Assembly: GCA_963825615.1 (NCBI GenBank)
Contig: CAWGTV010000008.1
Coordinates: 62,001-126,000, forward strand
Direction of reading: 5' to 3'
Length of the DNA stretch: 64,000 nt
Origin: JAHEDT01 sp963825615
Lineage (GTDB): Bacteria > Desulfobacterota > Desulfuromonadia > Desulfuromonadales > BM103
Part shown: one piece after another, positions 25,123 through 35,334 of the stretch
Layout: the number at the start of each line of letters is the position of its first letter
Position numbering within the stretch: the first letter of the stretch is position 1
Made by a program: the position numbers and the translations under genes
The notes under the pieces: generated by a model
The model's database searches: none
The model's input: the letters and a program-made list of their open reading frames with translations, nothing else
Told to the model about the DNA's origin: nothing

Positions 25123-28100
25123 ATGCCTCATTCCTTCGACAAAAAACTACTGCTGAATCGCAATGCCCTCAACCGCCTGCAGCAGGCAGGATTGGGGGCC
25201 TTGGTCGCCGACCCGTGCGAGATCAGTGCCGCCCGCAAGCTTGCCTTGTGGCGCCAGGGGTCCGGGGCCGAGCTTTACCTCTTCAGCCTGCTGACGGCAG
25301 CAACGCGACATATGGCCCTGCTCTACTTTGTCCAGACCGCGCTGCAACCCGCTCTCGACAGAATCACTGTGGCCGACAGACCATACCCTCTGCCGCAACT
25401 TGGCACCGCCTACCAAGAGTTCCTGCACTGCTACCCCTGTGAAGAGCTCACCAGCGCGCGCAAGCCGGGTGAGGATCCGGAGAAAGGGAGGGCTCGCCAG
25501 CGTGTGCTCGCCGAGATGTTCGTGCTTGAAGTGATGCTGGAGAATCCGGCAACACGGCCTTTTCAAGACCTCTTCGAGGACAGCGAATTGAATGCGCGTT
25601 TCGATTACCACGACCTGATCCGACGGCTTGCCGTGCTGCCGGGTAAATCGCAGGAGCAGGTCATCTGGAGGCAGAGCCTGCCCGAACTCCTGCGGGCCCC
25701 GATGCGTGCCGCCCCTGGCAGCTTGGCTGACCAAGTGGCCTATGTTGTGCGCCATTGGGCGCCCTGGCTGCCGGAGAGCATCCTTTCAGGCCTGCAGCTG
25801 GCCGCCGCCATTGTCGCCGAGGAAAACCGGCCGCATCTGCCCGGGCCCGGGCCCTCACCGAGCCCGATATTCGGCAAGGGCCCGGGCAGCGACGCGCCGG
25901 CGGCGTTCACTGCGGACATTGACTGGATGGCCAGAACCGTACTTCTGGCCAAATCGATTTATGTCTGGCTTGACCAGCTCAGCAGCCGCTACCAGTGCGC
26001 CATCACGACCTTGGCCGAAATCCCCAATGAAGAGCTCGCCAGTCTGGCACGCCAGGGATTCAACGCTCTCTGGCTGATCGGCATCTGGGAACGTTCCGGG
26101 GCATCGCGGCGCATCAAGCAGCTAAGCGGCAACCCGGAAGCCGAAGCCTCCGCCTATGCCCTGCATGCCTACCGGGTGGCTGCCGACCTGGGCGGCGAAA
26201 GTGCCCTGCACAGACTTGAACAACGTTGCCAGAGTCACGGCATCCGCCTCGCCTGCGATGTGGTTCCCAATCATACCGGCATCGATTCCGAGTGGATCAT
26301 AGAGCACCCCGACTGGTTCCTGCAGGCCGACCAACCGCCCTATCCGGCCTACCGTTTCAGCGGCCCGGACCTTTGCCAAAGAGACGGCATCAGCATCCGC
26401 ATCGAAGACGGCTACTGGGACCATAGTGACGCCGCCGTTGTCTGTGAATATCACGATCACGGCAGCGGCCGCCGCCGCTACATCTACCACGGCAACGACG
26501 GCACCCACATGCCGTGGAACGACACCGCGCAGCTCAACTTCCTCCTGCCGGAAGTGCGCCGGGCCATGAGCGACCTGATCGTTGCCATCGCGCAGCGCTT
26601 CAGCCTGATCCGTTTCGACGCCGCCATGACCCTGGCCCGCAAGCATTTCCGCCGGCTCTGGTTTCCGCCGCCGGGCGGCAGCGCCGGCGTCCCTTCGCGC
26701 TCAGCCTTCTGGATGTCCGACGATGACTTCGATCGCGCCTTCCCCGTCGAGTTCTGGCGCGAGGTCGTCGACCGCATCAACCGTGAAGCCCCCGACACCT
26801 TGCTGATCGCCGAGGCCTTCTGGCTGATGGAGAGCTATTTCGTCCGCACTCTCGGCATGCACCGGGTCTACAACAGCGCCTTCATGAACATGCTCAAGCG
26901 CGAGGAAAACGCCAAGTACCGCAAGATCCTCAAGGATATCCTGGCCTACAACCCGGAGATCCTGAAGCGCTATGTCAATTTCATGAACAACCCTGATGAA
27001 GCGACCGCCGTGGAGCAGTTCGGCAAGGATGACAAGTATTTCGGCGTCGCCACGCTGCTGGCCACCCTCCCCGGCCTACCCATGTTCGGCCATGGCCAGA
27101 TCGAAGGGTTGCGGGAAAAATACGGCATGGAATATCGCCGCGCCTACTGGACCGAGGAACCGGATGCCGGCTTTATCGCCCACCACGAACGGCAGATTTT
27201 TCCGCTGCTGCGCCTCCGGCAGCGCTTTTCCGGCGTCGAGCACTTCTCCCTTTACGACTTCGCCACCGGCGATGGCATCGATGACAACGTCTTCGCTTTC
27301 AGCAACGGTTACGCCGGAGAAAAAGTCCTCGTCATCTACAACAACGCCGCACAACACACCGAAGGCCGGCTGCACCACGCAGCCCCCAAGGCCTCTGCAG
27401 AGCAGGAAGGGGACGCGCATCCCATGCCACCGCTCTGGCAGGCAATCGGCCTGGACCCGGCGCGCGGGGAGTTCTGCCGCTTCCGCAACCTGCAAGGGAG
27501 CGAATACCTGCGCCCGGTCGAGCAGATGCAGCAGGGCTTCGTACTGCAGCTGAATGCTTATGAGCACCAGGTTTTTCAAGGGTTCCAAACTTCTCGACGA
27601 TCGCGACGGGTATTGGCAGCAGCTGCATCAGCGCTTGCAGGGGCGTGCCGTGGCCAACCTCGATCGAGAAATGCTGCAGATTCGCTATCAACCGCTCTGG
27701 GACAGCTTCACCGGTCTGCTCGATCCGGGGCGTCTGCAGGTATTGGCCGGCGGCTTGACCGCCTCGCCGCAAACGGCCCCGATCAGGAAGCTGACGGTGC
27801 GCCTGGCCGAGGAGCTACAGGCGTTTGCTGCAACCCTGCAGGGGATGGCAGGAGGTGTCGAATCACCCGCCGGGGACATCGACCTGACTGCACAGCTGGC
27901 CGCCATCACCGGCTGGTTGGCCAGCCTGCCCACCACGCAACTGCCCGGCAAGCTGCTGGTGGATGCGTGGCACGGCACGCGCAGGCAGGCCGCCCTTGGC
28001 GCACCGCTGCTGTGCTGGCTTCTGCTGCATAACCTTGGCAGGCTCCTGGGCTGCGCGGCAGGCTCTGACTGCCTGGCCTGGCTGCACCGCTACGGCCTTG

Positions 28101-28478
28101 ACTATGCCTGGCAGGAGCAGGCCAGCTCGCCAGAGCAGCAGAGAGGCCTTACAATCACCTCTTTTCTCATGCAGACCAGCTCAAGCGTCCCACATCCGGC
28201 TGACTCTGCAGCAGCTTTTGCCGCAGCTGTGCATCGACCCTGCCATCACCGGGCTGCTCGGTATCAATACCCATGCCGGCAGCACCTGGTTTTTGCAGGA
28301 AGGGATGACGGCCCTGGCTGGCGCAGTTGCGCTACAAGCGGCCATCATGCCACTGGATCAACCGGAGGCAGCATCCGGCAAGGCAGCAACGGCGGTGATC
28401 GCCGGCATCTTGCGCCAACGCCTGGCGCGTGCCGCCGCAGTCGGCTACCGACTGGATAAATTCCTCCGCCTGGGTTAG
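25123..28478 (+). CDS. GH13 alpha-amylase-family enzyme, large, two +1 frameshifts
   Basis: Glycoside hydrolase of about 1,117 residues after correction. A long helical N-terminal domain (1-270) precedes a GH13 barrel with CDVVPNHTG (region I), LIRFDAAMTLARKHF (region II, nucleophile Asp) and TLLIAEAFWLMES (region III, acid Glu). Region IV appears as NFMNNPDEATA, not the common FxxNHD. The frame shifts near 27583 (KLLDDRDGYWQQL continues in the next frame) and again near 28150-28190, after which GINTHAGSTWFLQEGM and the C-terminus are read. Each is a +1 change. ATG 25123 is used because GGAG lies upstream. It is followed by glgA, so a role in storage glucan or trehalose/maltose metabolism is likely. 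The exact reaction is unknown. Confidence 0.78.
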
Positions 28479-28520
28479 AATGCCGTGCTGACATGACCAA
28501 CTCACCTCGCAAGAAAAAAT

Positions 28521-29987
28521 ATGCCTGAACCAACTCTGAAAGTGCTCATGGTCGCCTCCGAGGCCGCACCCTTTGCCAAGACCGGCGGTCTTGCCGACGT
28601 CGTCGGTTCCTTGCCCCCGGCGCTGCATGCCCTTGGCCACGATGTGCGACTGGTCATGCCCTGGTACCGTGCCGCCCGTAACGTCGCCGGCAAGCTCCGC
28701 GCCAGCCGCCGCAAACTGTCGGTCCCGATGGGCGGCCGCATCTATGAGGTCAGCTACCGTATCGGAGACAGCCGGGGCGTTCCGGTCTACTTCATCGATC
28801 ATGCGGAATTTTTCGACCGCCCAGAGCTCTATGGCGAGCAAGGCACTGACTACCCTGACAATGCCGAGCGCTTCGGCCTGCTCAGCCGCGCCGCCCTGGA
28901 ACTTGCCCGCGCCCTCGATTTTGCTCCAGACGTCATCCACGCCCATGACTGGCAGACCGGCCTGGTCCCGGTTTACCTGCACCAGCAGCTCTGGCGCGAC
29001 CCCTTCTTCGCCAGCACCGGCAGCTTGTTCAGCATTCACAATCTTGGCTACCAGGGGGTTTTCCCGTTGGCTGCCGGGAGTGCTCTGGGCCTCGATGCAG
29101 CGACGCTGACTGCCGAGGGACTCGAATATCATGGCCAGATCTCCCTGCTCAAAGGCGGCATCCGTTTTGCGGACCAGGTCAACACCGTCTCACCGACCTA
29201 TTGCCGGGAAATTCAGACACCAGAACGTGGCATGGGGCTAGACGGCCTGCTGCGCTCACGAGCGGACCGGCTGCACGGCCTGTTGAACGGTCTCGACGGC
29301 GAACTCTGGTCACCGGCCAGCGACCCGGCCCTGACCCACAGCTACACGCCGCGCAGACTCTCTGGCAAGGCCGCCTGCAAGAGAGCCCTGCAAAAGGAAC
29401 TCGGTCTACAACTATCGCCAGCAACGCCGCTGGTGGCCATGGTCACGCGGCTCGATTCCCAGAAGGGCATCGAACTGGTTTTGGAGAGCTGGGACATGGT
29501 CATGAACCGCGACCTGCAGCTGGTTATCCTTGGCACTGGCAATCCCGACTTTGAGCGCTGCCTGACCGATGCCGCGAGCTATTATCCAGATCAGGCCCGC
29601 GTCCTTCTGCGTTTCGACGATACCTTGTCTCGCCGTATCTATGCCGCTAGCGACCTGTTCCTGATGCCGAGCCGCTACGAACCGTGCGGCCTCGGACAGT
29701 TGATCGCACTGCGCTACGGCGCGGTGCCGCTGGTCCATGCGACCGGTGGCCTTGCCGATACCATCGTCGATCCACAGACATCACCGGATCAGGCCAACGG
29801 CTTCGTTTTCCTCGAATACCGCCATGCCAGCATGCTCGAGGGACTTGACCGGGCCCTGGCGGCTTATGCGGATACATCGGCCTGGCGAAAAATCATGCTG
29901 CAGGGGATGAACCAGGATTTTTCCTGGACCCATGCTGCCGGGCAATACGTGGACTTATATCGAACATGCACAAGGGATTTGCCATGA
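28521..29987 (+). CDS. glgA: Glycogen synthase GlgA
   Basis: GT5 glycosyltransferase of 488 residues that extends alpha-1,4-glucan from ADP-glucose (or UDP-glucose). The N-terminal nucleotide-sugar loop KTGGLADVVGSLP is at 20-32, with HAHDWQTGLVPVY near 140-152. The C-terminal Rossmann half has VTRLDSQKGIELV and SRYEPCGLGQLIALRYG with the conserved glutamate. The length matches the family. The gene starts 42 bp after the GH13 gene and overlaps a small acidic gene by four bases (ATGA) at its end. With the upstream genes it forms a storage-polysaccharide cluster. Confidence 0.93.
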   Translation: MPEPTLKVLMVASEAAPFAKTGGLADVVGSLPPALHALGHDVRLVMPWYRAARNVAGKLRASRRKLSVPMGGRIYEVSYRIGDSRGVPVYFIDHAEFFDRPELYGEQGTDYPDNAERFGLLSRAALELARALDFAPDVIHAHDWQTGLVPVYLHQQLWRDPFFASTGSLFSIHNLGYQGVFPLAAGSALGLDAATLTAEGLEYHGQISLLKGGIRFADQVNTVSPTYCREIQTPERGMGLDGLLRSRADRLHGLLNGLDGELWSPASDPALTHSYTPRRLSGKAACKRALQKELGLQLSPATPLVAMVTRLDSQKGIELVLESWDMVMNRDLQLVILGTGNPDFERCLTDAASYYPDQARVLLRFDDTLSRRIYAASDLFLMPSRYEPCGLGQLIALRYGAVPLVHATGGLADTIVDPQTSPDQANGFVFLEYRHASMLEGLDRALAAYADTSAWRKIMLQGMNQDFSWTHAAGQYVDLYRTCTRDLP

Positions 29988-30211
29988 CGGACCAGCATGA
30001 CCAGATGCCGGAACCGGAACAGCCGGAAGCAGAAGTCAGGACAGAGCGTTTCCCTGAACTCGCCGAACTGGAAGAGAAGATTCAGCGGCGCCTGCGCAGC
30101 AACCAGCGCTTCTTGGAACGGTTCATGGATGAAGACTTCGATGATCTGGACGATGACGACATCGACATCGGCAGCGACGAAGATGAGTCGGATCAGCAGG
30201 AAGAGCTCTAA
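29984..30211 (+). CDS. Small acidic protein, unknown function
   Basis: Protein of 75 residues with a very acidic tail (MDEDFDDLDDDDIDIG and EDESDQQEEL) and a central amphipathic helix (LAELEEKIQRRLRSNQRFLERF). Its ATG overlaps the glgA stop as ATGA, a sign of translational coupling, so it is likely real. An in-frame ATG at 29966 is the alternative start. It converges with the HNH gene, sharing four bases at the stops. I do not recognise a family. Confidence 0.65.
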   Translation: MTDQHDQMPEPEQPEAEVRTERFPELAELEEKIQRRLRSNQRFLERFMDEDFDDLDDDDIDIGSDEDESDQQEEL

Positions 30212-30501
30212 CGACGTGTCAGGCTGTCGAGGTAATCCTGCCACTCGGTAGGCAGCAGGTCGCGTTTGCGGGTGTTGCACTCCTTGCAGGCCGGGACACA
30301 GTTGCCGCGCGTGCTGCGGCCGCCGCGCACCAGCGGCACAATGTGATCCAAGGTCAGCTCACCAGGGGTAAAATGCTCGCCGCAGTAGTGGCAGACACCG
30401 GCGGCAACCCGGTTGCGCCACCACTGGGAACGTCTTAATTCACGGGCCTTCTGACGTTCGCGGCGCAGCTGCTCTTCGGAGACATCATTGAAAGGATTCA
30501 T
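30208..30501 (-). CDS. HNH endonuclease domain protein
   Basis: Protein of 97 residues with a complete HNH motif: CHYCGEHFTPGELTLDHIVPLVRGG, then NCVPACKECNTRKRDLLP. The cysteine pairs should bind structural zinc, and the DH...N residues form the nuclease site. The ATG at 30501 (MNPFNDVSEE) is used; the longer frame to 30615 reads into a repeat-like intergenic sequence. Such small HNH proteins are common and often of unknown role; nothing links this one to restriction or phage genes here. Confidence 0.8.
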   Translation of the reverse strand: MNPFNDVSEEQLRRERQKARELRRSQWWRNRVAAGVCHYCGEHFTPGELTLDHIVPLVRGGRSTRGNCVPACKECNTRKRDLLPTEWQDYLDSLTRR

Positions 30502-30507
30502 GGACAG

Positions 30508-30628
30508 CAGAATATAGAAGACAGGAGTCAGAAGACAGCAAAAAATCTTCAAATTGGAGCCTCCTTGTCTCAGGGAACGGTTGCATTTAGCTGGCAGCTG
30601 GCAGGCAAGGGCCATCTTCTATATTCTG
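30508..30628. repeat. Intergenic element with exact 13-bp inverted repeat and TATTCTG iterations
   Basis: CAGAATATAGAAG at 30508-30520 recurs exactly inverted at 30616-30628. The right arm continues into repeats of ATTCTGT up to 30657. The element occupies the 190-bp gap between the HNH gene and trkA and shows no coding sense. It could be a small non-autonomous mobile element or REP-like sequence. Confidence 0.45.
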
Positions 30629-30691
30629 TATTCTGTATTCTGCTCATGTATTCTGTCTCCTTAAATTTTCATCGCAACCAAGGATCGCTAG

Positions 30692-32044
30692 ATGAACATA
30701 CTCATCGTCGGAGCCGGACAGGTCGGCTACTTTCTCTGTGAGCGGCTGTCCCTAGAAGGTCACGAGGTGACCTTGGTCGACCGCGACCAGGACAATCTCA
30801 ACGCCGCCCAGGACCGGCTCAACGTGCTCGGCATCCTTGGCAACGGCGCCAGCGCCGAAACCATGGAACAGGCCGGCATAAAGGAAGCCGACATCGTCAT
30901 GGCCGTCACCGATCTCGACGAGGTCAATATCCTAGTCTGTCTGCTGGCGCGGGAATACGGGGTCGGCAAACGCATCGCGCGCGTCAAGAGCATCGACTAC
31001 CTGAGCCGCGGGGCAGTCCTCTCCAAGGACAAACTGGGCATCGACCTGATGATCAACCCCGATGACGCCGTGGCGGACGAACTCGCCAACCTGGCCGGCC
31101 GGGCCGGGACCTTCGATGTCGCCGAATTTGTCGGCGGGCAGATTCAGTTCCTTGGTTACCGTATCACCGAAGAGAGCCCGCTGTGTGACCTGACCCTCAA
31201 AGAACTTGGTGAAATTCGCGGTATGTACCGATTCGTTGTGGTCGCTATCGCCCGCCATGGCCACACCATCATCCCCCGCGGCGACGACACCATCCAGATT
31301 GGCGACAGTATCTTCATCTTTGCCCACAAAGAGGAACTGCCCGCCATCCAGTACCTGCTGAAGATTCAGGAGGAAAAACGCCGGGGGGCTCGCAAGGCAT
31401 TCATTCTCGGTGGCGGACGCATCGGCTTGCGCGTCGCCCGCAGCCTCGAGGAACGCGGCTTCAACGTCCGCCTGGTGGAACGGGAGATGGCCCGTTGTGA
31501 GAAGCTTTCGGCAAAGCTGCAGAAGACCATGGTGATCCATGCCGAGGGGACCGATATTCGGGTTTTGCTTGACGAAGGTGTGGCCGACGCCGATGTTTTC
31601 ATCGCTGCTACCGAAAATGACGAGACCAACATCCTCTGTTCTCTGCTCTGCAAAAGACACGGCACGCACCGGACACTCTGCCTGGTCAACCGCCCGGAAT
31701 TCCTCGACCTGGCCCCTTCCCTCGGTGTCGACGCCTGTGTCTCGCCCCGCCTCTCGGCGGCTGGCGCCATCCTAAAATTTGTACGCCGCGGCAACGTCAT
31801 CTCCCTGGCCACCATCGAAGGGAGCAATTCCGAAGTCATGGAAATCGAGGTCAAAAACAACAGCGAGATTGTCGATCTCCCGATCAAGGAGTTGCATTTT
31901 CCGCGCGGAGCCATCATCGGCGCCATCGTTCATCAGCAGGGGTACGAAATTCCGGACGGCGAGAGCCGCCTCAAGGTCGGCGACCGTGTGCTGGTCTTCG
32001 CGCTACCCGAAGCCCTGGCCAAGGTTGAAAGGTTCTTCGAGTAG
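30692..32044 (+). CDS. trkA: Trk potassium uptake regulatory protein TrkA
   Basis: Cytoplasmic NAD(H)-binding regulator of the TrkH potassium channel, 450 residues. It has the duplicated TrkA-N/TrkA-C layout: Rossmann motif GAGQVGYFLCERL at 6-18 and GGGRIGLRVARSLEERG near 235-251, each followed by a TrkA-C domain. Both ring-nucleotide sites look complete. The ATG of trkH follows the trkA stop directly (TAG ATG), so the two are co-transcribed and coupled. Confidence 0.94.
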   Translation: MNILIVGAGQVGYFLCERLSLEGHEVTLVDRDQDNLNAAQDRLNVLGILGNGASAETMEQAGIKEADIVMAVTDLDEVNILVCLLAREYGVGKRIARVKSIDYLSRGAVLSKDKLGIDLMINPDDAVADELANLAGRAGTFDVAEFVGGQIQFLGYRITEESPLCDLTLKELGEIRGMYRFVVVAIARHGHTIIPRGDDTIQIGDSIFIFAHKEELPAIQYLLKIQEEKRRGARKAFILGGGRIGLRVARSLEERGFNVRLVEREMARCEKLSAKLQKTMVIHAEGTDIRVLLDEGVADADVFIAATENDETNILCSLLCKRHGTHRTLCLVNRPEFLDLAPSLGVDACVSPRLSAAGAILKFVRRGNVISLATIEGSNSEVMEIEVKNNSEIVDLPIKELHFPRGAIIGAIVHQQGYEIPDGESRLKVGDRVLVFALPEALAKVERFFE

Positions 32045-33487
32045 ATGAACATCACCCTGACCTTGCGCATTCTCGGGGCGCTGCTGCTCTTCCTCGCCAT
32101 CGCCCTCCTCATCCCGCTGCCCTTCTCCTGGTTGTACGGCGACGGAGCGGCCAGCGCTTTCATTATCTCCGCCCTGATATCAGCCTTCTGCGGCGGCTTG
32201 TTGTTCTGCCTGTTTCGTTCCGAAACCGACCTCTCTGTGCGTGAAGGCTTTGCCGTGGTGACCTTCGGCTGGACTTTTTTCGCGCTCTTCGGCGCCTTGC
32301 CCTTTGTTTTTTCCGGCGCGGTCCCTTCTTACATCAACGCCTTCTTCGAGACCATGAGCGGCTTCACCACCACCGGCTCAACGATTCTCACCGACATCGA
32401 GGCGCTGCCGCCGAGCCTGTTGTTGTGGCGCTCCTTGACCCAATGGCTGGGCGGCATGGGGATTATCGTGCTGTCCCTGGCGATCCTGCCGATGCTCGGT
32501 GTCGGCGGCATGCAGCTCTTCAAGGCCGAGGTGCCCGGGCCGACCGCCGATCGCCTGAAACCTCGCATCCAGGATACCGCCAAGCTGCTCTGGGGAGTGT
32601 ACGTGCTGCTCACCGGAGCCGAGGTCATGCTGCTGATGGCCGGCGACATGAGCTTCTTCGACAGCATCAACCACGCCTTCGCCACCATGGCCACCGGCGG
32701 ATTCTCAACCCGCAACGCCTCCGTGGCCGCCTACGACAGTGCCTACATCGACTGGGTGATCACTTTTTTCATGTTTCTGGCCGGAGTCAATTTCTCCCTG
32801 CATTACCTTGCCCTGCGCGGCAAGATCGGCGATTTCATCCGCAACGAGGAGTTTCTCTTCTATACCGGACTGACCCTGGTCGGCACCATCCTGATCGTTC
32901 TGCTCAATATGGGCAGCGTTTATCCGAATTTTCTCGACAACCTGCGCTTCAGCGCCTTTCAGGTAGTCTCGATCATGACCACCACCGGCTTCGGCACCGC
33001 CGATTATGAGCTCTGGCCGGTCCTTTGCCAGTATCTGCTGATCTTTTCCATGTTTATCGGCGGCTGCGCCGGTTCCACCGGGGGCGGTATGAAGGTGGCC
33101 CGCATCCTGCTCCTCTTCAAACACGCCCAGGTCCAGGTCTTCCGGCTGATCCACCCCCGCGCCGTGCGCCTGGTCAAACTTGGTGACCGTCCGGTGGACA
33201 AGGAAGTCATGCAGTCGATTCTCGGCTTCTTCGCCCTGTACATGGGCGTCTTCGTGACCGCCTCCTTCATCATGGCCGGGATCGGCATGGACCTGCCCTC
33301 GGCGGGAGCCTCGGTCATCGCCACGCTCAGCAATATCGGCCCGGGGCTCGGCTCGGTCGGGCCGGTCGACAACTTCGCCCATGTTCCGGCGGTAGGTAAA
33401 CTGGTTTTGTCCTTCTGCATGCTGTTGGGCCGATTGGAACTGTTCACTGTGCTAGTGCTGGTCTTCCCGAGTTTCTGGCGAAAATGA
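32045..33487 (+). CDS. trkH: Trk potassium uptake channel protein TrkH
   Basis: Membrane channel of 480 residues with about ten to twelve hydrophobic segments. Selectivity-filter loops of the four repeats are visible, for example ETMSGFTTTGSTIL, FATMATGGFSTRNAS and SIMTTTGFGTADYELWP, each with the conserved glycine. GGCAGSTGGGMKVARILLLFK is a further TrkH mark. It follows trkA without a gap and is followed after 7 bp by a hydrolase gene. Confidence 0.94.
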   Translation: MNITLTLRILGALLLFLAIALLIPLPFSWLYGDGAASAFIISALISAFCGGLLFCLFRSETDLSVREGFAVVTFGWTFFALFGALPFVFSGAVPSYINAFFETMSGFTTTGSTILTDIEALPPSLLLWRSLTQWLGGMGIIVLSLAILPMLGVGGMQLFKAEVPGPTADRLKPRIQDTAKLLWGVYVLLTGAEVMLLMAGDMSFFDSINHAFATMATGGFSTRNASVAAYDSAYIDWVITFFMFLAGVNFSLHYLALRGKIGDFIRNEEFLFYTGLTLVGTILIVLLNMGSVYPNFLDNLRFSAFQVVSIMTTTGFGTADYELWPVLCQYLLIFSMFIGGCAGSTGGGMKVARILLLFKHAQVQVFRLIHPRAVRLVKLGDRPVDKEVMQSILGFFALYMGVFVTASFIMAGIGMDLPSAGASVIATLSNIGPGLGSVGPVDNFAHVPAVGKLVLSFCMLLGRLELFTVLVLVFPSFWRK

Positions 33488-33494
33488 GCGCACC

Positions 33495-34367
33495 ATGTCT
33501 CTCAAGTCCGCGGCGGCCCTCGGCAAAAAGCTGCACATCCGGCTCCTCATCTACCTGCTTGTCACACTGATCTTTGCCATGCCTGTACGCTCTGCGCTCG
33601 AACATCACTTTCTCTACTTTCCGAAAGCCCGCCAAGACAGCACACCGGCCGCCGTACGCCTTCCCTTTGAGGAGCTCGCGTTTACGGCAAGGGATGGTAC
33701 GCAGCTCAACGGCTGGCTGATCCCCGGTCAACCCGGAGCACCCATAGTGCTCTTCTGCATGGGCAACGCCGGAAATATTTCACATCGACTGGAGACTCTG
33801 CAGCTGTTGCACAGCCTGGGAGCCGCCGTATTCATCTTCAACTACCGGGGGTATGGCAAAAGCGCTGGCAAAACCGATGAGGCCGGGACCTATGCCGATA
33901 TTTCCGGCGCGATGGACCTGCTCGAGGAGAAGGGCTGGACGGCGGATCGCACGATTATTTTCGGACGCTCGTTGGGTGCCGCCATCGGCCTGGAAGGCGC
34001 ACTGCACCACCATCCTGCCGGTTTGATCATGGAGGCGGCGTTCACCTCGATCGCTGCCATGGGGCACATCCACTATCCATCGCTCAGCTTCTTGCTCGGC
34101 TGGCTGGTCAGAGCGAAATACGACAACCTGGCGAAAATCTCCGCGCTGGAAAGCCCCCTATTACTCATCCACGGCACCAGCGACGCGGTCTGCCCGCCAC
34201 GCATGGCAGAGGAGCTTTTTGCCCAGGCGCCCGCTGGAACACAATTGCTCTGGATCCCCGGGGCCGATCATAATAACGGCTTCGTCGTGGGAGGGGAGAC
34301 CTACCGGGACGCCTTGCGCCAGGTCATTGGCCGCTGGACAGGGTTCAACATGGCTGTCGACCGGTAG
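33495..34367 (+). CDS. Alpha/beta hydrolase, membrane-anchored (YfhR/BEM46-like)
   Basis: Protein of 290 residues with one N-terminal hydrophobic segment (about 14-33: HIRLLIYLLVTLIFAMPVRS), so the catalytic part is probably periplasmic. The hydrolase core shows FNYRGYGKSAG, the nucleophile elbow FGRSLGAA and a late HGTSDAVCP carrying the acid, with the histidine in GADHNNG. It lies 7 bp after trkH in the same direction and is probably co-transcribed, but no functional link is known. The substrate is unknown. Confidence 0.82.
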   Translation: MSLKSAAALGKKLHIRLLIYLLVTLIFAMPVRSALEHHFLYFPKARQDSTPAAVRLPFEELAFTARDGTQLNGWLIPGQPGAPIVLFCMGNAGNISHRLETLQLLHSLGAAVFIFNYRGYGKSAGKTDEAGTYADISGAMDLLEEKGWTADRTIIFGRSLGAAIGLEGALHHHPAGLIMEAAFTSIAAMGHIHYPSLSFLLGWLVRAKYDNLAKISALESPLLLIHGTSDAVCPPRMAEELFAQAPAGTQLLWIPGADHNNGFVVGGETYRDALRQVIGRWTGFNMAVDR

Positions 34368-34400
34368 CCGGCTTTATGAAAACATCTTCTGACTGAGACA

Positions 34401-34440
34401 AAGAAAAAGGCCCGGGTCGATAACCCGGGCCTTTTTCTTG
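34401..34440. terminator. Strong bidirectional terminator after the trkAH-hydrolase operon
   Basis: AAGAAAAAGGCCCGGGT and ACCCGGGCCTTTTTCTT are perfectly complementary around a CGATA loop, with T-runs on both strands. The remaining sequence to 34644 shows no gene and presumably holds the cfa promoter. Confidence 0.92.
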
Positions 34441-35290
34441 AAACGGAGGCAGGAATTTTTCTCGAGCCATTAGTAGCACACAACCTCTCAAAAAAATCTC
34501 ACAACCGCAACAAGGAAAGTTCGGAAGGAATTACCCTTGATAGCCTCGATGCCGATCTTACGAAATGTGACGACCCCGAGACTTGCAATTTTTTGAGAAT
34601 GTTTTATTGATTTACAGAGACGTCAGTCCCTAAGAGGAGGGCCCATGTTCGGGAATTTGGCCAAACGAACGGCGAGCCAGGATTCGGTAACCTTGCAAAG
34701 CCTCCATTTTTTCGACGAACTTTTCGCCGCAGCCCCCATCAAGCCCTTTGCCATCCGGCTCTGGAACGGCGCCACATGGAGTCACGGCAGCCAACCACCA
34801 CACTTTACCCTGCAACTCAAGAGACCTGCCGCCCTGCGTCGTTTGCTATGGTGCCCCAGCGAACTCTCCCTCGGTGAAGCGTTCGTCTACGATGATTTTG
34901 ATATCCTTGGCGATCTTGAAACTTGTTTCGAGTTGGCCGATTTTCTGGTCGGCAGGCAGTGGAAGGTGGCTGAGAAGATACGGATCGGCCAGAAACTTCT
35001 ACCCCTGCTGGGCAGGCAACCTGTGGAGAATGGCCATCGCACGCTCACATTGCGCGGGAGGGCCCATTCGAAAGAGCGGGATGCGCAGGCTGTCAGCTAT
35101 CACTACAATATCTCCAACGACTTCTACCGCCTCTGGTTGGACAAGCGCATGGTTTATTCCTGTGCCTTCTTTCACAGCCAGGACGAGAGCCTCGATCAGG
35201 CGCAGTACCGCAAGCTTGATTACATCTGCCGCAAACTGCGCCTCAAAGCCGGGTAGAGTAAGGAGCAGGGGTTACCTGCCCCTCCTCATC

Positions 35291-35323
35291 AAACCGTGCG
35301 TGCGGTTCTCCCGCACACGGCTT
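35291..35323 (-). ncRNA. Group II intron domain V
   Basis: AAGCCGTGTGCGG and CCGCACGCACGGTTT pair around GAGAA, with the AGC triad at the base and the GUGCG/CGCAC pairing typical of domain V. Intact at sequence level. Confidence 0.85.
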
Positions 35324-35334
35324 TCCGATGTTCT

